Positions 39,174-47,468 of a DNA stretch of 64,000 bases are shown here, in pieces. The notes under the pieces were generated by a model, which was not told where the DNA came from, did no database searches, and saw nothing but the letters and a program-made list of their open reading frames with translations. Source of the DNA: an uncultured Lactobacillaceae bacterium (lineage in GTDB: Bacteria; Bacillota; Bacilli; Lactobacillales; Lactobacillaceae). The stretch spans positions 1 through 64,000 of the forward strand of contig CALYQJ010000008.1 of NCBI GenBank assembly GCA_945285405.1. The letters run 5' to 3'. The translations under genes and the position numbers were made by a program. Within the stretch, counting starts at the first letter, position 1, and each line of letters opens with the position of its first letter.

Positions 39174-39719
39174 ATGAAAAAACGAAACAATTTTAAAATT
39201 TACTTTTTCGCTTTATTCTTAATTTACTTATTAATTTTAGTAGACGGTTCAATCAGTTTTATTGCTCATTTTTTTTCAGCAGTAGTTGCTGGAAAAATTT
39301 TTTGGCTTGGTTCTTTAAGTGTCTTGACTGTTTTAAGTTTTGAAATTAATGTTAATTTTCTGGGGATTGCAGTTGTTTCTGGGATAATAGCTGATATTTT
39401 TTACTCAGGAATTATTGGCATCTATACAGTATCATTTGCTATAACAGCAATATTTTTAAAATGGATAGTACAATATTTGCCACATAATTTTATTTACATA
39501 GTATCTTCTTATTTTCTTTCAGTAACAATCTTTAGTACCATATATTATGGAATTAATAATTATTTGGGACTAACACGAATTGTGCCTTTTCAATATTTAG
39601 CGACTTATTTGCCGGCTACTTTGCTATTTAATTTAATTTATTTTATTATTTTATATGTTCCTATGTTAAAAATTATTGAGAACTTTAAAAGAAAGCTGGC
39701 ATTAAAAGATGAAAAGTAA
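39174..39719 (+). CDS. mreD: Rod shape-determining protein MreD
   Basis: Polytopic membrane partner of MreC. 181 residues with five or six hydrophobic segments; the family core GIIADIFYSGIIGIYTVSF (about 72-90) is recognisable. ATG directly follows the mreC stop. Its end overlaps the ThiT-like gene by 11 bases, where minC and minD stand in most relatives. Confidence 0.9.
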   Translation: MKKRNNFKIYFFALFLIYLLILVDGSISFIAHFFSAVVAGKIFWLGSLSVLTVLSFEINVNFLGIAVVSGIIADIFYSGIIGIYTVSFAITAIFLKWIVQYLPHNFIYIVSSYFLSVTIFSTIYYGINNYLGLTRIVPFQYLATYLPATLLFNLIYFIILYVPMLKIIENFKRKLALKDEK

Positions 39720-40299
39720 CCAAGAAAAAAAAGAACTATTTACAGTAAGATTAATTGTTGAAGATGCATTATTTGCTGCTTTAGCGATGGCTTTAAATTA
39801 CATTAAACCAGATATGGGAATATTGAATATTTCATTTGGTTTTATCCCAATAGCGTTTTTAGCTTTAAAAAGAGGGCTATTAAATGGAATGGTTTCAGGA
39901 TTGATTTTTGGAATTTTAGATCTATTTTTGAAAGGGATGGGAACACCAAATGTTGTATCGGTAATTCAGGCCCTATTTGAGTATATAGTAGCGTTTACCT
40001 TAATCGGTTTGGCTGGATTGGCGCATGGTCCGCTTCAATTAGCGATAAATAAAAAACAGCACGGATTTGCAGTGCTGTCATTGTTTTTGGGAACATTAAT
40101 TGGTTCTTTAGGAAAATTTGCTTGTCATACAATAGCTTCGGCTACTTTTTTTAGTAAATATTTGACGATTCCTAAGCATGGAAATGTCTGGATTGCAGCT
40201 TTACTTTATCAGGCTCCTAGTTTCTTTACTACCTTTATTCTAGCTGCTTTTTGTTTAATTCTAATTTACGCAATTCGACCTACTTTGTATGAAGGTTAA
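39709..40299 (+). CDS. ECF transporter S component, ThiT-like
   Basis: 196 residues, six TM segments. Overall it follows ThiT well: VRLIVEDALFAALAMAL at the start, IPIAFLALKRGLLNGMVSGLIFGIL in the middle and QALFEYIVAFTLIGLAGL. From memory of Lactococcus ThiT, the ligand Glu-Tyr pair (EY in ALFEY) and one His (CHTIAS) are kept, but several Trp/Tyr/Asn contacts are replaced (WGIL to FGIL, the HxY loop absent, FWSQY to FFSKY). Substrate could be thiamine or a relative. No riboswitch precedes it; it is coupled to mreD. Confidence 0.8.
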   Translation: MKSNQEKKELFTVRLIVEDALFAALAMALNYIKPDMGILNISFGFIPIAFLALKRGLLNGMVSGLIFGILDLFLKGMGTPNVVSVIQALFEYIVAFTLIGLAGLAHGPLQLAINKKQHGFAVLSLFLGTLIGSLGKFACHTIASATFFSKYLTIPKHGNVWIAALLYQAPSFFTTFILAAFCLILIYAIRPTLYEG

Positions 40300-40412
40300 A
40301 ATTCTACAAATTGTAAAACTACTGAGAGTATAACTCCAAGAAGAGTAACAATAATCATTAACCAAATGGAAATACTTGTGATAATACTAAATTTACTTTT
40401 TTTCTTTTTCAT
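40296..40412 (-). CDS. DUF4044 small membrane protein
   Basis: 38 residues on the minus strand: a basic head MKKKKSKFS, one TM segment (IITSISIWLMIIVTLLGVILSVV) and a short tail. Matches the DUF4044 family, which sits beside DUF3397 and mraZ in lactobacilli. SD AGAAGGAAA precedes the ATG. Its stop overlaps the end of the convergent ThiT-like gene. Function unknown. Confidence 0.8.
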   Translation of the reverse strand: MKKKKSKFSIITSISIWLMIIVTLLGVILSVVLQFVEF

Positions 40413-40464
40413 ATTTTTTCCTTCTAGAATTTATTCTATCAAAATTATAGCTGAGTGTTAAATA

Positions 40465-40827
40465 ATGAATAATTTTCAATTGTTTAGTTTAATCATTTTA
40501 ATTGGGTTTATCGTTTTTGTAGCAACAATTAATATTTTTTTAATTAATTTTGCACCAAAGTATAAAATCAAATTAAGTCATTGGTTTTGGGCTCCACTAA
40601 TTGGTGCTCTTTTTTTTGTAACAAAAGAACAATATATAAATTCAATTCTACCTTTATTTTTTCTTTTATTTTTTAGCTTTGAAATTATTTTTGCTTTAGC
40701 ATATGCCTTTTATTTTCATCGATTTAATATCTATTATTTCTTCAAACAGTCACGTAAATTTTTAACAATTATGTTGTTGTTTTGGTACATAATATTTTTT
40801 GCTTTAAATCTTTTTAATATTATCTAA
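40465..40827 (+). CDS. DUF3397 membrane protein
   Basis: 120 residues with four hydrophobic segments. Position directly before mraZ and overall layout fit the DUF3397 family of Lactobacillales. No clear SD (TAAATAATG). Function unknown; the location suggests a link with the division cluster. It lies 10 bases before the LexA-like palindrome. Confidence 0.7.
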   Translation: MNNFQLFSLIILIGFIVFVATINIFLINFAPKYKIKLSHWFWAPLIGALFFVTKEQYINSILPLFFLLFFSFEIIFALAYAFYFHRFNIYYFFKQSRKFLTIMLLFWYIIFFALNLFNII

Positions 40828-40836
40828 AACTAATTA

Positions 40837-40850
40837 GGAACATATGTTCG
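40837..40850. promoter_or_regulatory. LexA/DinR-like palindrome
   Basis: GGAACATATGTTCG, matching 13 of 14 bases of the Bacillus SOS box CGAACATATGTTCG; the core GAAC-N4-GTTC is a perfect palindrome (40838-40849). It lies inside the spacer of a weak promoter-like pair (TTAGGA 40834, TAAAAT 40856) and upstream of the MraZ repeats. Confidence 0.5.
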
Positions 40851-40872
40851 CTTATTAAAATTATGTTACAAG

Positions 40873-40906
40873 GTGTCACTACGTGGTTCGAAGTGGTGCA
40901 TTGTGG
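40873..40906 (+). promoter_or_regulatory. MraZ operator: four 10-bp repeats
   Basis: GTGT at 40873, then GTGG at 40883, 40893 and 40903, each exactly 10 bases apart. MraZ proteins bind such helically phased TGG/GTGG repeats before their own operon. The last repeat overlaps the extended -10 of mraZ, so binding would repress the dcw cluster. Confidence 0.85.
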
Positions 40907-40912
40907 TAGAAT
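40904..40912 (+). promoter_or_regulatory. Extended -10 promoter of mraZ
   Basis: TGG TAGAAT (-10 at 40907-40912). Start near 40919, leaving about 14 bases before the ATG, which include GAGGG as SD. The -35 region lies within the MraZ repeats. Confidence 0.7.
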
Positions 40913-40932
40913 TTTTTTGAGGGTAATTAGTT

Positions 40933-41367
40933 ATGTTTATGGGCGAATTTCACCATAGCTTGGATGAAAAAGGCAGGATTATAATTCCAGCTAAGTTTCG
41001 TAATGAGCTAGGTAGTTCTTTTATTATTACACGAGGTATGGATGGCTGTTTATTTGGTTATTCGTTAAATAATTGGGATGTTTTAGTAAAAAAACTGTCT
41101 ACGTTATCTTTAACTAAAAAATCTTCAAGATTATTTAGTCGATTTTTTTATTCTGGAGCAAGTGAAGTTCAGCTAGACCGTAATGGTCGTGTGAACTTGC
41201 CGGTTAACTTAATTTCCTTCGCAAAATTAAAAAAAGATTGTGTAATTTTGGGTGTAAATTCTCGAATTGAAATTTGGGATGCTGCATCTTATCAAGAAAT
41301 GGATACAGAAATGGCTGATAATATTAGCGATATTTCAGAAAATTTAATGGATATTGATTTTGACTAA
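40933..41367 (+). CDS. mraZ: Transcriptional regulator MraZ
   Basis: AbrB-fold ring-forming DNA-binding protein that controls the division and wall cluster it heads. 144 residues with two SpoVT/AbrB-like repeats: FMGEFHHSLDEKGRIIIPAKFR (2-23) and SEVQLDRNGRVNLPVNL (about 77-93). The four phased repeats upstream fit autorepression. An acidic tail ends it. It overlaps rsmH by 8 bases. Confidence 0.96.
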   Translation: MFMGEFHHSLDEKGRIIIPAKFRNELGSSFIITRGMDGCLFGYSLNNWDVLVKKLSTLSLTKKSSRLFSRFFYSGASEVQLDRNGRVNLPVNLISFAKLKKDCVILGVNSRIEIWDAASYQEMDTEMADNISDISENLMDIDFD

Positions 41368-42316
41368 TTTATTACATTGCAGTGTTTTATTAAATGAAGC
41401 AATAACTTCTTTAAATGTAAAGCCTGAAGGTAATTATATTGATGCTACATTTGGTCGTGGCGGTTATACTCAATCGATACTAAACCATATATCTACTGGT
41501 CATTTAATTAGCATTGATCAGGATTCTGAAGCTATAAAATATGGAGAAAAGAAATTTAAAGATGCCATTTCAGCTAAGCGACTTTTTTTAATTCAAAATA
41601 ATTATGAGCATATTGATTCGATTATCAACGAAGTTGGTTTACAAACAATTGATGGGATTGTTTTTGATTTAGGGGTTTCTTCACCTCAGTTTGATGACCC
41701 TAAAAGAGGCTTTAGTTATCGTTTTACTGGACCTTTAGATATGAGAATGGATCAAAGGCAAACACTAACAGCATTTAAAGTTATTAATAGTTATGATGCA
41801 GTTCATTTAAAAAAAATTTTTAAAGATTATGGGGATGCTCCTTGCTCCTGGCAAGTAGCACAAGCAATCGTTAAAGAACGAAAAAAGCATCCAATAGAAA
41901 CAACAATGCAACTAGTTGATATTATCTTTGGTTATTTACCAGAAGCTGTTAAAAGGAAAAAAGGTCATCCAGCCAAAAAATTTTTTCAAGCTTTAAGAAT
42001 TGAAGTTAATCATGAAGTGTTTGCTTTGAAAACTGCTTTAGAAAAAAGTTTAGAGAATTTAAAAATTGGGGGCATTATTTCTGTAGTAACTTTTCAATCT
42101 TTAGAAGATAAAATTGTTTCTCGTCTGTTTAGAAAATTAGCTAAATATCAAGATTATCCTAAAGGAATACCAATTATTCCTGAAAATGTTAAACCTAAAT
42201 TAGAGCTAACTACTCGGCAGGCCATTAGACCTTCTGAGTTAGAACTAAAACATAATCGGCGGGCGCATAGTGCACGATTAAGAAGTGCAAAAAAAATTAG
42301 AAATATTAGTTTTTAG
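41360..42316 (+). CDS. rsmH: 16S rRNA m4C1402 methyltransferase RsmH
   Basis: Methylates N4 of C1402 in the ribosomal P site with SAM. Start TTG 41360 (318 residues) fits the family N-terminus TNLLHCSVLLNEAI; a TTG at 41354 is also in frame but too close to the upstream purines. Motif I DATFGRGGYTQ differs slightly from the common DATLGxGGHS. DLGVSSPQFD and the C-terminal SARLRSAKKI are intact. Overlaps mraZ. Confidence 0.95.
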   Translation: MTNLLHCSVLLNEAITSLNVKPEGNYIDATFGRGGYTQSILNHISTGHLISIDQDSEAIKYGEKKFKDAISAKRLFLIQNNYEHIDSIINEVGLQTIDGIVFDLGVSSPQFDDPKRGFSYRFTGPLDMRMDQRQTLTAFKVINSYDAVHLKKIFKDYGDAPCSWQVAQAIVKERKKHPIETTMQLVDIIFGYLPEAVKRKKGHPAKKFFQALRIEVNHEVFALKTALEKSLENLKIGGIISVVTFQSLEDKIVSRLFRKLAKYQDYPKGIPIIPENVKPKLELTTRQAIRPSELELKHNRRAHSARLRSAKKIRNISF

Positions 42317-42325
42317 GAAAATATC

Positions 42326-42769
42326 ATGAGAGAAGATAGATTAAATTCAGATATTATTTACAATGGTACTAATTCACCGGAATTAACTCCGACTACTGAT
42401 GTATCAAATTTGGCTCATCTTCATTCAGGTTCTGCTGTACGTCGTAAATCGCAGTCTGGTAATCGTGAAACCGTTAAAAGTGTTAGTATTGGTAGAGTTC
42501 GTTTAAGTATTTTAGAAAAATTGTTGATTTTTCTTTGTGGTGTAGCTGTGTTTGTAGGATTGTTTTTTATTTTACAAGGTCGCATTAAAACTTCTAATGT
42601 GAGCTATCAAATTGATTTAACAAACAAACAAATTCAATCAATTAGTCAGGAAAACCAAGATTTGAATTCTGAAGTACAAACTTTATCCAATGATTCGCGA
42701 TTGGCAAAGTTAGCTGAAAAATATGGTTTTCAAATTAATGAAAGTCGTATTAAAAATATTTTGAAATGA
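42326..42769 (+). CDS. ftsL: Cell division protein FtsL
   Basis: Bitopic septal protein that forms a complex with DivIB and DivIC. 147 residues: a long cytoplasmic head of about 60 residues, a TM segment (LEKLLIFLCGVAVFVGLFFIL, about 62-82), then a leucine-zipper-like coiled coil (about 90-125) and ending AEKYGFQ. Low similarity is normal for FtsL; position between rsmH and the PBP gene supports it. Confidence 0.92.
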   Translation: MREDRLNSDIIYNGTNSPELTPTTDVSNLAHLHSGSAVRRKSQSGNRETVKSVSIGRVRLSILEKLLIFLCGVAVFVGLFFILQGRIKTSNVSYQIDLTNKQIQSISQENQDLNSEVQTLSNDSRLAKLAEKYGFQINESRIKNILK

Positions 42770-42775
42770 TAATCG

Positions 42776-44974
42776 ATGAAACAAAAGAAAAGTCAAAAAT
42801 TACATCAAGAAATTAATTATCGAAACCGAAGAAGATTCGGTTTATTTTTTCTTTTAATTGTAATTAGTGTTTTTATTATTTTTTCATATCGTTTTATTTG
42901 GATCGTTAGTACTCACCAAGCAAGTGGGGTAAATTTAAACCAAAAACAAGAACAAATACATCAGTCTAAAACAATTTTACCAGCAAATCGAGGTCACATT
43001 TTTGACCAAAATGGTAATATTATTGCTCAAAATGATAGCAAGTTCACGATAACAGCTACTACTGATAAAAGGGCTGGAATGGAAATTGATGGTAACAAAA
43101 GTATACCTTTGTATGTTACGAACAAAGAGGCAGTTGCTAAGTTAATTAGTGATAATTTGCCAATTACTAAAGATTTAATTTTTAAGCAATTAAAACTAAA
43201 TGGTTACCAAATTAGATTTGGTGCTGGTGGTGATAATATTCCAGTAGCTGTAAAAGATAAGATTGAGAAACAAATTAAAAAAGAAAAAATAACTGGAATT
43301 GAGTTTTTGCGTCGTCCAGCTCGTTTATATAATGGGGGAATTTTTGCTTCACAGATAGTGGGAATTGCTGATTTAATGATTGATGATCAAGAAAAGTCAA
43401 ATGCACAATTAGTTGGTAAATTAGGAATAGAACGAGAATTTAATGCTCAATTAAGTGGTAAAAATGGTTATATTGAACGTAAAGTTAATTTAAGAGCAGG
43501 ATTTGGTGATCGAATTGTTGAAAATCGTGTTAATCCGAGTGATGGTAAAGATATATATTTAACTTTAAATAGTGATTTTCAAAAACATTTAGAAACGCTT
43601 GTGACTCAAGTTAATGAGAGTTATCATCCTTTAGAATTAAATTCGGTGATGATGGAAGCAAAAACTGGTCGAATTGTAGCAGCAACTCAACGACCTTCTT
43701 TTGATACTAATACTTTAAAAGGTTTATCAGATATGTGGCGAGATCATCTTGTTGAAGATACCTTTGAACCAGGCTCCGTTTTTAAAGCAGTGACTTTAAG
43801 TACAGCAATTGATTTGGGTGTTTATAATCCTAATGAGTATTATGACTCAGGGTCTATAAAAATTGGGCCAAATATAATCTATGATTGGCAAAAGAATGGT
43901 TGGGGGTTGATCCCGATGTCTCAAGCTTTCCCTCGTTCAAGTAATGTTGGTTTTGTTCATCTCGAACAAAAAATTGGAAAAGATCGCTGGCAAAAAGCCA
44001 TTAAAAATTTTGGATTTTGTCAAAAAACAGGAATTACGTTACCTAATGAGCAGGCGGGATTTCTATCTTTTAAACAGCCTATTGATCAGGCAACTACAGC
44101 TTTTGGACAAGGAATTAATGTAAATGTGATTCAATTACTACAAGCATATACTGCTATTGCAAATCAAGGGCAAATCATTAAGCCACAAATTGTTAAAAAA
44201 ATTGTTAATCCAACCACTAAGAACATAGAATTTTTTAAAATTATCAAAAAAGGTCGACCAATTAGCGTCAACGCTGCTAATGAAACTCTTAATGAAATGC
44301 GCCGAGTAGTTAATGAAAAGTATGGTACGGGAGTAGTTTATGCAGTACCTAATTTGGATCTAGCTGTAAAAACTGGTACTGCAGAAATATCAACTTCCAA
44401 TGGCAGTGGGTACTTAGGTGGTTCGTATGACTATTTATACTCCGTAATGGGAATTTATCCAGCAAATAATCCGCGTTATATTTTTTACGTATCAATGAAA
44501 AAGCCTCAAGTAATTAATAAACAACCTGAGCAAATGCTTAGTGAGATTTTTAAGCCAATGATTACGTATTCAATGTCATATAGTAAAAACTATCAATCAT
44601 TGCAAAATTCTGATGTTACTGTACCAAATTTGGCTAATTTTTTGCGTAATGAGGCACAAGATAAATTATTAAAAAAGGGATTAAAGCCCATAATTATTGG
44701 AAGTGGAACAAATATAGTTCAGCAGTTACCTTATCCTCAAACTAAAGTTTTAAATGGTGACAAAATTATCTTATTAACAAATGGTGCCATGGTTCTACCA
44801 GATTTAAAAGGATGGTCCAAGAGTGATGTAATTAAATTGGGACAAATTACTGGTAAAAATATATCTATTAATGGTAATGGATATGTTAGCAAACAAAGCT
44901 TACCTCCAGGAAGCTCTATTGATTTCACAAAAAAAATTTCTGTAGACTTGAAAGAAAATACTAATGAAAATTAA
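42776..44974 (+). CDS. Penicillin-binding protein 2B/2X with PASTA domains (FtsI type)
   Basis: Septal class B transpeptidase. 732 residues: TM (about 22-44), dimerisation domain with RGHIFDQNG, transpeptidase with SVFK (S334), SSN (388-390) and KTG (532-534). Two C-terminal PASTA-like domains follow (about 620-675 and 678-730). The PASTA domains are typical of division PBPs in Lactobacillales. Overlaps mraY by 11 bases. Confidence 0.95.
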   Translation: MKQKKSQKLHQEINYRNRRRFGLFFLLIVISVFIIFSYRFIWIVSTHQASGVNLNQKQEQIHQSKTILPANRGHIFDQNGNIIAQNDSKFTITATTDKRAGMEIDGNKSIPLYVTNKEAVAKLISDNLPITKDLIFKQLKLNGYQIRFGAGGDNIPVAVKDKIEKQIKKEKITGIEFLRRPARLYNGGIFASQIVGIADLMIDDQEKSNAQLVGKLGIEREFNAQLSGKNGYIERKVNLRAGFGDRIVENRVNPSDGKDIYLTLNSDFQKHLETLVTQVNESYHPLELNSVMMEAKTGRIVAATQRPSFDTNTLKGLSDMWRDHLVEDTFEPGSVFKAVTLSTAIDLGVYNPNEYYDSGSIKIGPNIIYDWQKNGWGLIPMSQAFPRSSNVGFVHLEQKIGKDRWQKAIKNFGFCQKTGITLPNEQAGFLSFKQPIDQATTAFGQGINVNVIQLLQAYTAIANQGQIIKPQIVKKIVNPTTKNIEFFKIIKKGRPISVNAANETLNEMRRVVNEKYGTGVVYAVPNLDLAVKTGTAEISTSNGSGYLGGSYDYLYSVMGIYPANNPRYIFYVSMKKPQVINKQPEQMLSEIFKPMITYSMSYSKNYQSLQNSDVTVPNLANFLRNEAQDKLLKKGLKPIIIGSGTNIVQQLPYPQTKVLNGDKIILLTNGAMVLPDLKGWSKSDVIKLGQITGKNISINGNGYVSKQSLPPGSSIDFTKKISVDLKENTNEN

Positions 44975-46007
44975 AGAAAACTTTTTATTTAAAATTATTT
45001 TTATAAGTTATATTGTAATTTTTACCTTAATTATAGATCGTATACCCTTATCTATGATTTTAATTGGTGTTTCATTTGCCATTTGTTGGTTAATTTATCC
45101 ATTTTTTATTAAATTTTTAAAAAGTGAAAAAGACGTTCAACAAATAAAAGAAGATGGTCCTACTTGGCATGAAAGTAAAACTGGAACTCCAACCATGGGT
45201 GGATTATTGTTTATTCTTGTTCCAATTTTATTAGGAATTTCTTTTACAATATATTATTTGTTTACTCGAGTAAAATTAGATCAAATTCAGGGAATTATCA
45301 GTTTGATTTTTGTTTTGCTTGCTTTTGGATTAATCGGTTTTATTGATGATTATAAAAAAGTTTCTAAAAAACAAAACTTGGGATTACGAGCGCGTGATAA
45401 ATTTATTTTACAAATTTTAGCTGGGTTAATTTATTTATTCTTAAGTCCAACACAACCTTTTAAAAATAGTAAAGGACTAATCATTAGTGGATTAGTTTTT
45501 CTTTTTGCTTTAATTTGGATTGTTGGTTTTTCTAATGCAGTTAATTTAACTGATGGTATCGATGGTTTGGCTTCAGGTACAACATTAATTGTATTATCTT
45601 TTTATATTATTTTAGCTATAAAGCAAGACAATATTGCTGTTATTTTAATTGGATCACTTTTATTCGGTGCTATTTCTGCTTTTTTGTGGTTTAATTTTAA
45701 GCCAGCACAAATATTTATGGGCGATTTGGGTTCATTATCAATTGGTGCCTTTTTAGCAGCAGCATCAATTCAATTAAATGCTATTTGGTCTTTACTTTTT
45801 GTAGGTATAATTTTTGTTGGTGAAACTTTATCTGACATAATTCAAGTTGGAGTTCATCATTTTACGGGAAAAAGAGTTTTTAAAATGGCTCCTTTACATC
45901 ACCATTTAGAGTTAACTGGTTGGAGTGAGGTCAAGATTAATTATGTTAGTTATGGTATAACATTGATTATGGCAATTTTGACTTCGATAATTTTAATTGC
46001 AAATTAA
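44964..46007 (+). CDS. mraY: Phospho-N-acetylmuramoyl-pentapeptide transferase MraY
   Basis: Makes lipid I from UDP-MurNAc-pentapeptide and undecaprenyl phosphate. 347 residues, about ten TM segments. Signatures: DGPTWHESKTGTPTMGGL, FIDDYKKV (Asp pair), NLTDGIDGLASG and the C-terminal PLHHHLELTGWSE histidine motif. It is about 20 residues longer than usual at the N-terminus. A 132-nt gap follows before murD. Confidence 0.97.
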   Translation: MKIKENFLFKIIFISYIVIFTLIIDRIPLSMILIGVSFAICWLIYPFFIKFLKSEKDVQQIKEDGPTWHESKTGTPTMGGLLFILVPILLGISFTIYYLFTRVKLDQIQGIISLIFVLLAFGLIGFIDDYKKVSKKQNLGLRARDKFILQILAGLIYLFLSPTQPFKNSKGLIISGLVFLFALIWIVGFSNAVNLTDGIDGLASGTTLIVLSFYIILAIKQDNIAVILIGSLLFGAISAFLWFNFKPAQIFMGDLGSLSIGAFLAAASIQLNAIWSLLFVGIIFVGETLSDIIQVGVHHFTGKRVFKMAPLHHHLELTGWSEVKINYVSYGITLIMAILTSIILIAN

Positions 46008-46071
46008 TTATGGTAAAAACTAATTAAGTTTAAATAATAAATGAGCTAGTTTAATTTAGTAAAAATTAATA

Positions 46072-46077
46072 TATAAT
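46072..46077 (+). promoter_or_regulatory. Possible -10 box before murD
   Basis: TATAAT in the 132-nt gap between mraY and murD, with a poor -35 (TTTAAT near 46050). It may give an internal start for murD-murG-divIB; weak support. Confidence 0.35.
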
Positions 46078-46139
46078 TATCATAATTTTGTATTAATTTT
46101 TATTTTATAGGATATATAAATTATTATTAAGGAAAAAAA

Positions 46140-47468
46140 TTGATCAAACATAATTTAATAAATAAAAAAGTTTTAGTTTTAGGATTAGGGTTAAGTGGTA
46201 AAAGTGCTATTAAATTGCTGAAAGTTCAAAAGGCAAAAATCTATTTTCATGATGATCAAATTAATCAATTTAATGATCCAGAAGTATATAAATTTGACCA
46301 GATTACAAATATGGAAAAAGAGAACTTTAATTTAATTATAAAAAGTCCGGGAATCCCTATAGAAAATCCATATGTTAATATGGCGTTGAAGTTAAAAATT
46401 CCTCTTGTAACTGAGTTAGAGTTTGCTTCATGGTATTGTAAAGCTCATTTAATTGGAGTTACTGGTACTAATGGAAAAACGACGGTAACGACTTTAATTG
46501 CCGAAATGCTAAAAAAATCTACGAAAAATTGTGTTTATAAAGCTGGTAATATTGGAATTCCATTATCGGAAGTATCATTAAAGGCACAAAAAAATGATTA
46601 TGTAGTTTGTGAATGTTCAAGTTTTCAATTAGAGTTTACTGAAGAATTTCATCCGGAAATAGCCTTAATTAATAACACTTTTCCTCATCATTTGGAACAT
46701 CATCATACATATAAAAATTATTTGTATGCCAAAAGTAAGATATTTGCAAATCAAACTCATAATGATTATCTAATAATTAACGGTGATCAAAAAGATTTAG
46801 ATTCTTACATAAAATCAGCTAAATCTAAAATAATTAAATTTGGGTTATCTTTAGATAAATCAAATTCTTTAGTTTATTTAAAAAATAAAACAATTTATTC
46901 TCAAGATAGCAAAATTTGTGCAACATCGTTAATAAAGATTCCTGGATTACATAATGTAGAAAATATTTTAGCAGCTGCTACAGTTGCTAAAATATTAGGA
47001 GTTTCTAATCAAATAATTTCTGAAGTTGCTGAATCATTTCCAGGTGTTGAGCATCGTTTAGAATATGTTGGAGAAAAATCAAATCGAAAATTTTACAATG
47101 ATTCTAAAGCTACTGATGAAGAGGCGACAATTGTTGCATTAAAAAGTATGAAAAAACCAGTTATTTTGATTGCTGGTGGTATGGATCGGGGTGATAAATT
47201 TCCAAAATTAGGGTTGGCTCTTAAAAATGTAAAATTAGTTGAATTATTTGGTGAAAATCAGGAACAATTACGGAAAGTAATTAATTCAGTTAAAATAAAA
47301 ACTGTTTGTCACCAAGGTTTAACTGAAGCTTTTAATGATTCATTTAAACGTTCAGAACCTGGAGATACAATTTTACTTTCACCAGCGAGTGCGAGTTGGG
47401 ATCAATTTAAAAGTTTTGAAGCTAGAGGAAAAAAATTTAAGGAACTTTATCGGAAGTTAAAACCATGA
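46140..47468 (+). CDS. murD: UDP-N-acetylmuramoylalanine-D-glutamate ligase MurD
   Basis: Cytoplasmic ATP-dependent ligase adding D-Glu to UDP-MurNAc-Ala. 442 residues. LGLGLSGKSAIKLL (UDP-binding), ATP loop GVTGTNGKTTV (about 110-120), ECSSFQLE, and DSKATDEEATI are intact. Start TTG behind AAGGA. Overlaps murG by 4 bases. Confidence 0.97.
   Translation: MIKHNLINKKVLVLGLGLSGKSAIKLLKVQKAKIYFHDDQINQFNDPEVYKFDQITNMEKENFNLIIKSPGIPIENPYVNMALKLKIPLVTELEFASWYCKAHLIGVTGTNGKTTVTTLIAEMLKKSTKNCVYKAGNIGIPLSEVSLKAQKNDYVVCECSSFQLEFTEEFHPEIALINNTFPHHLEHHHTYKNYLYAKSKIFANQTHNDYLIINGDQKDLDSYIKSAKSKIIKFGLSLDKSNSLVYLKNKTIYSQDSKICATSLIKIPGLHNVENILAAATVAKILGVSNQIISEVAESFPGVEHRLEYVGEKSNRKFYNDSKATDEEATIVALKSMKKPVILIAGGMDRGDKFPKLGLALKNVKLVELFGENQEQLRKVINSVKIKTVCHQGLTEAFNDSFKRSEPGDTILLSPASASWDQFKSFEARGKKFKELYRKLKP

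Noticed and set aside
39600-39720. TPP riboswitch before the ThiT-like gene
   Set aside because: The gene overlaps mreD; no THI-box core was seen in the preceding coding sequence.
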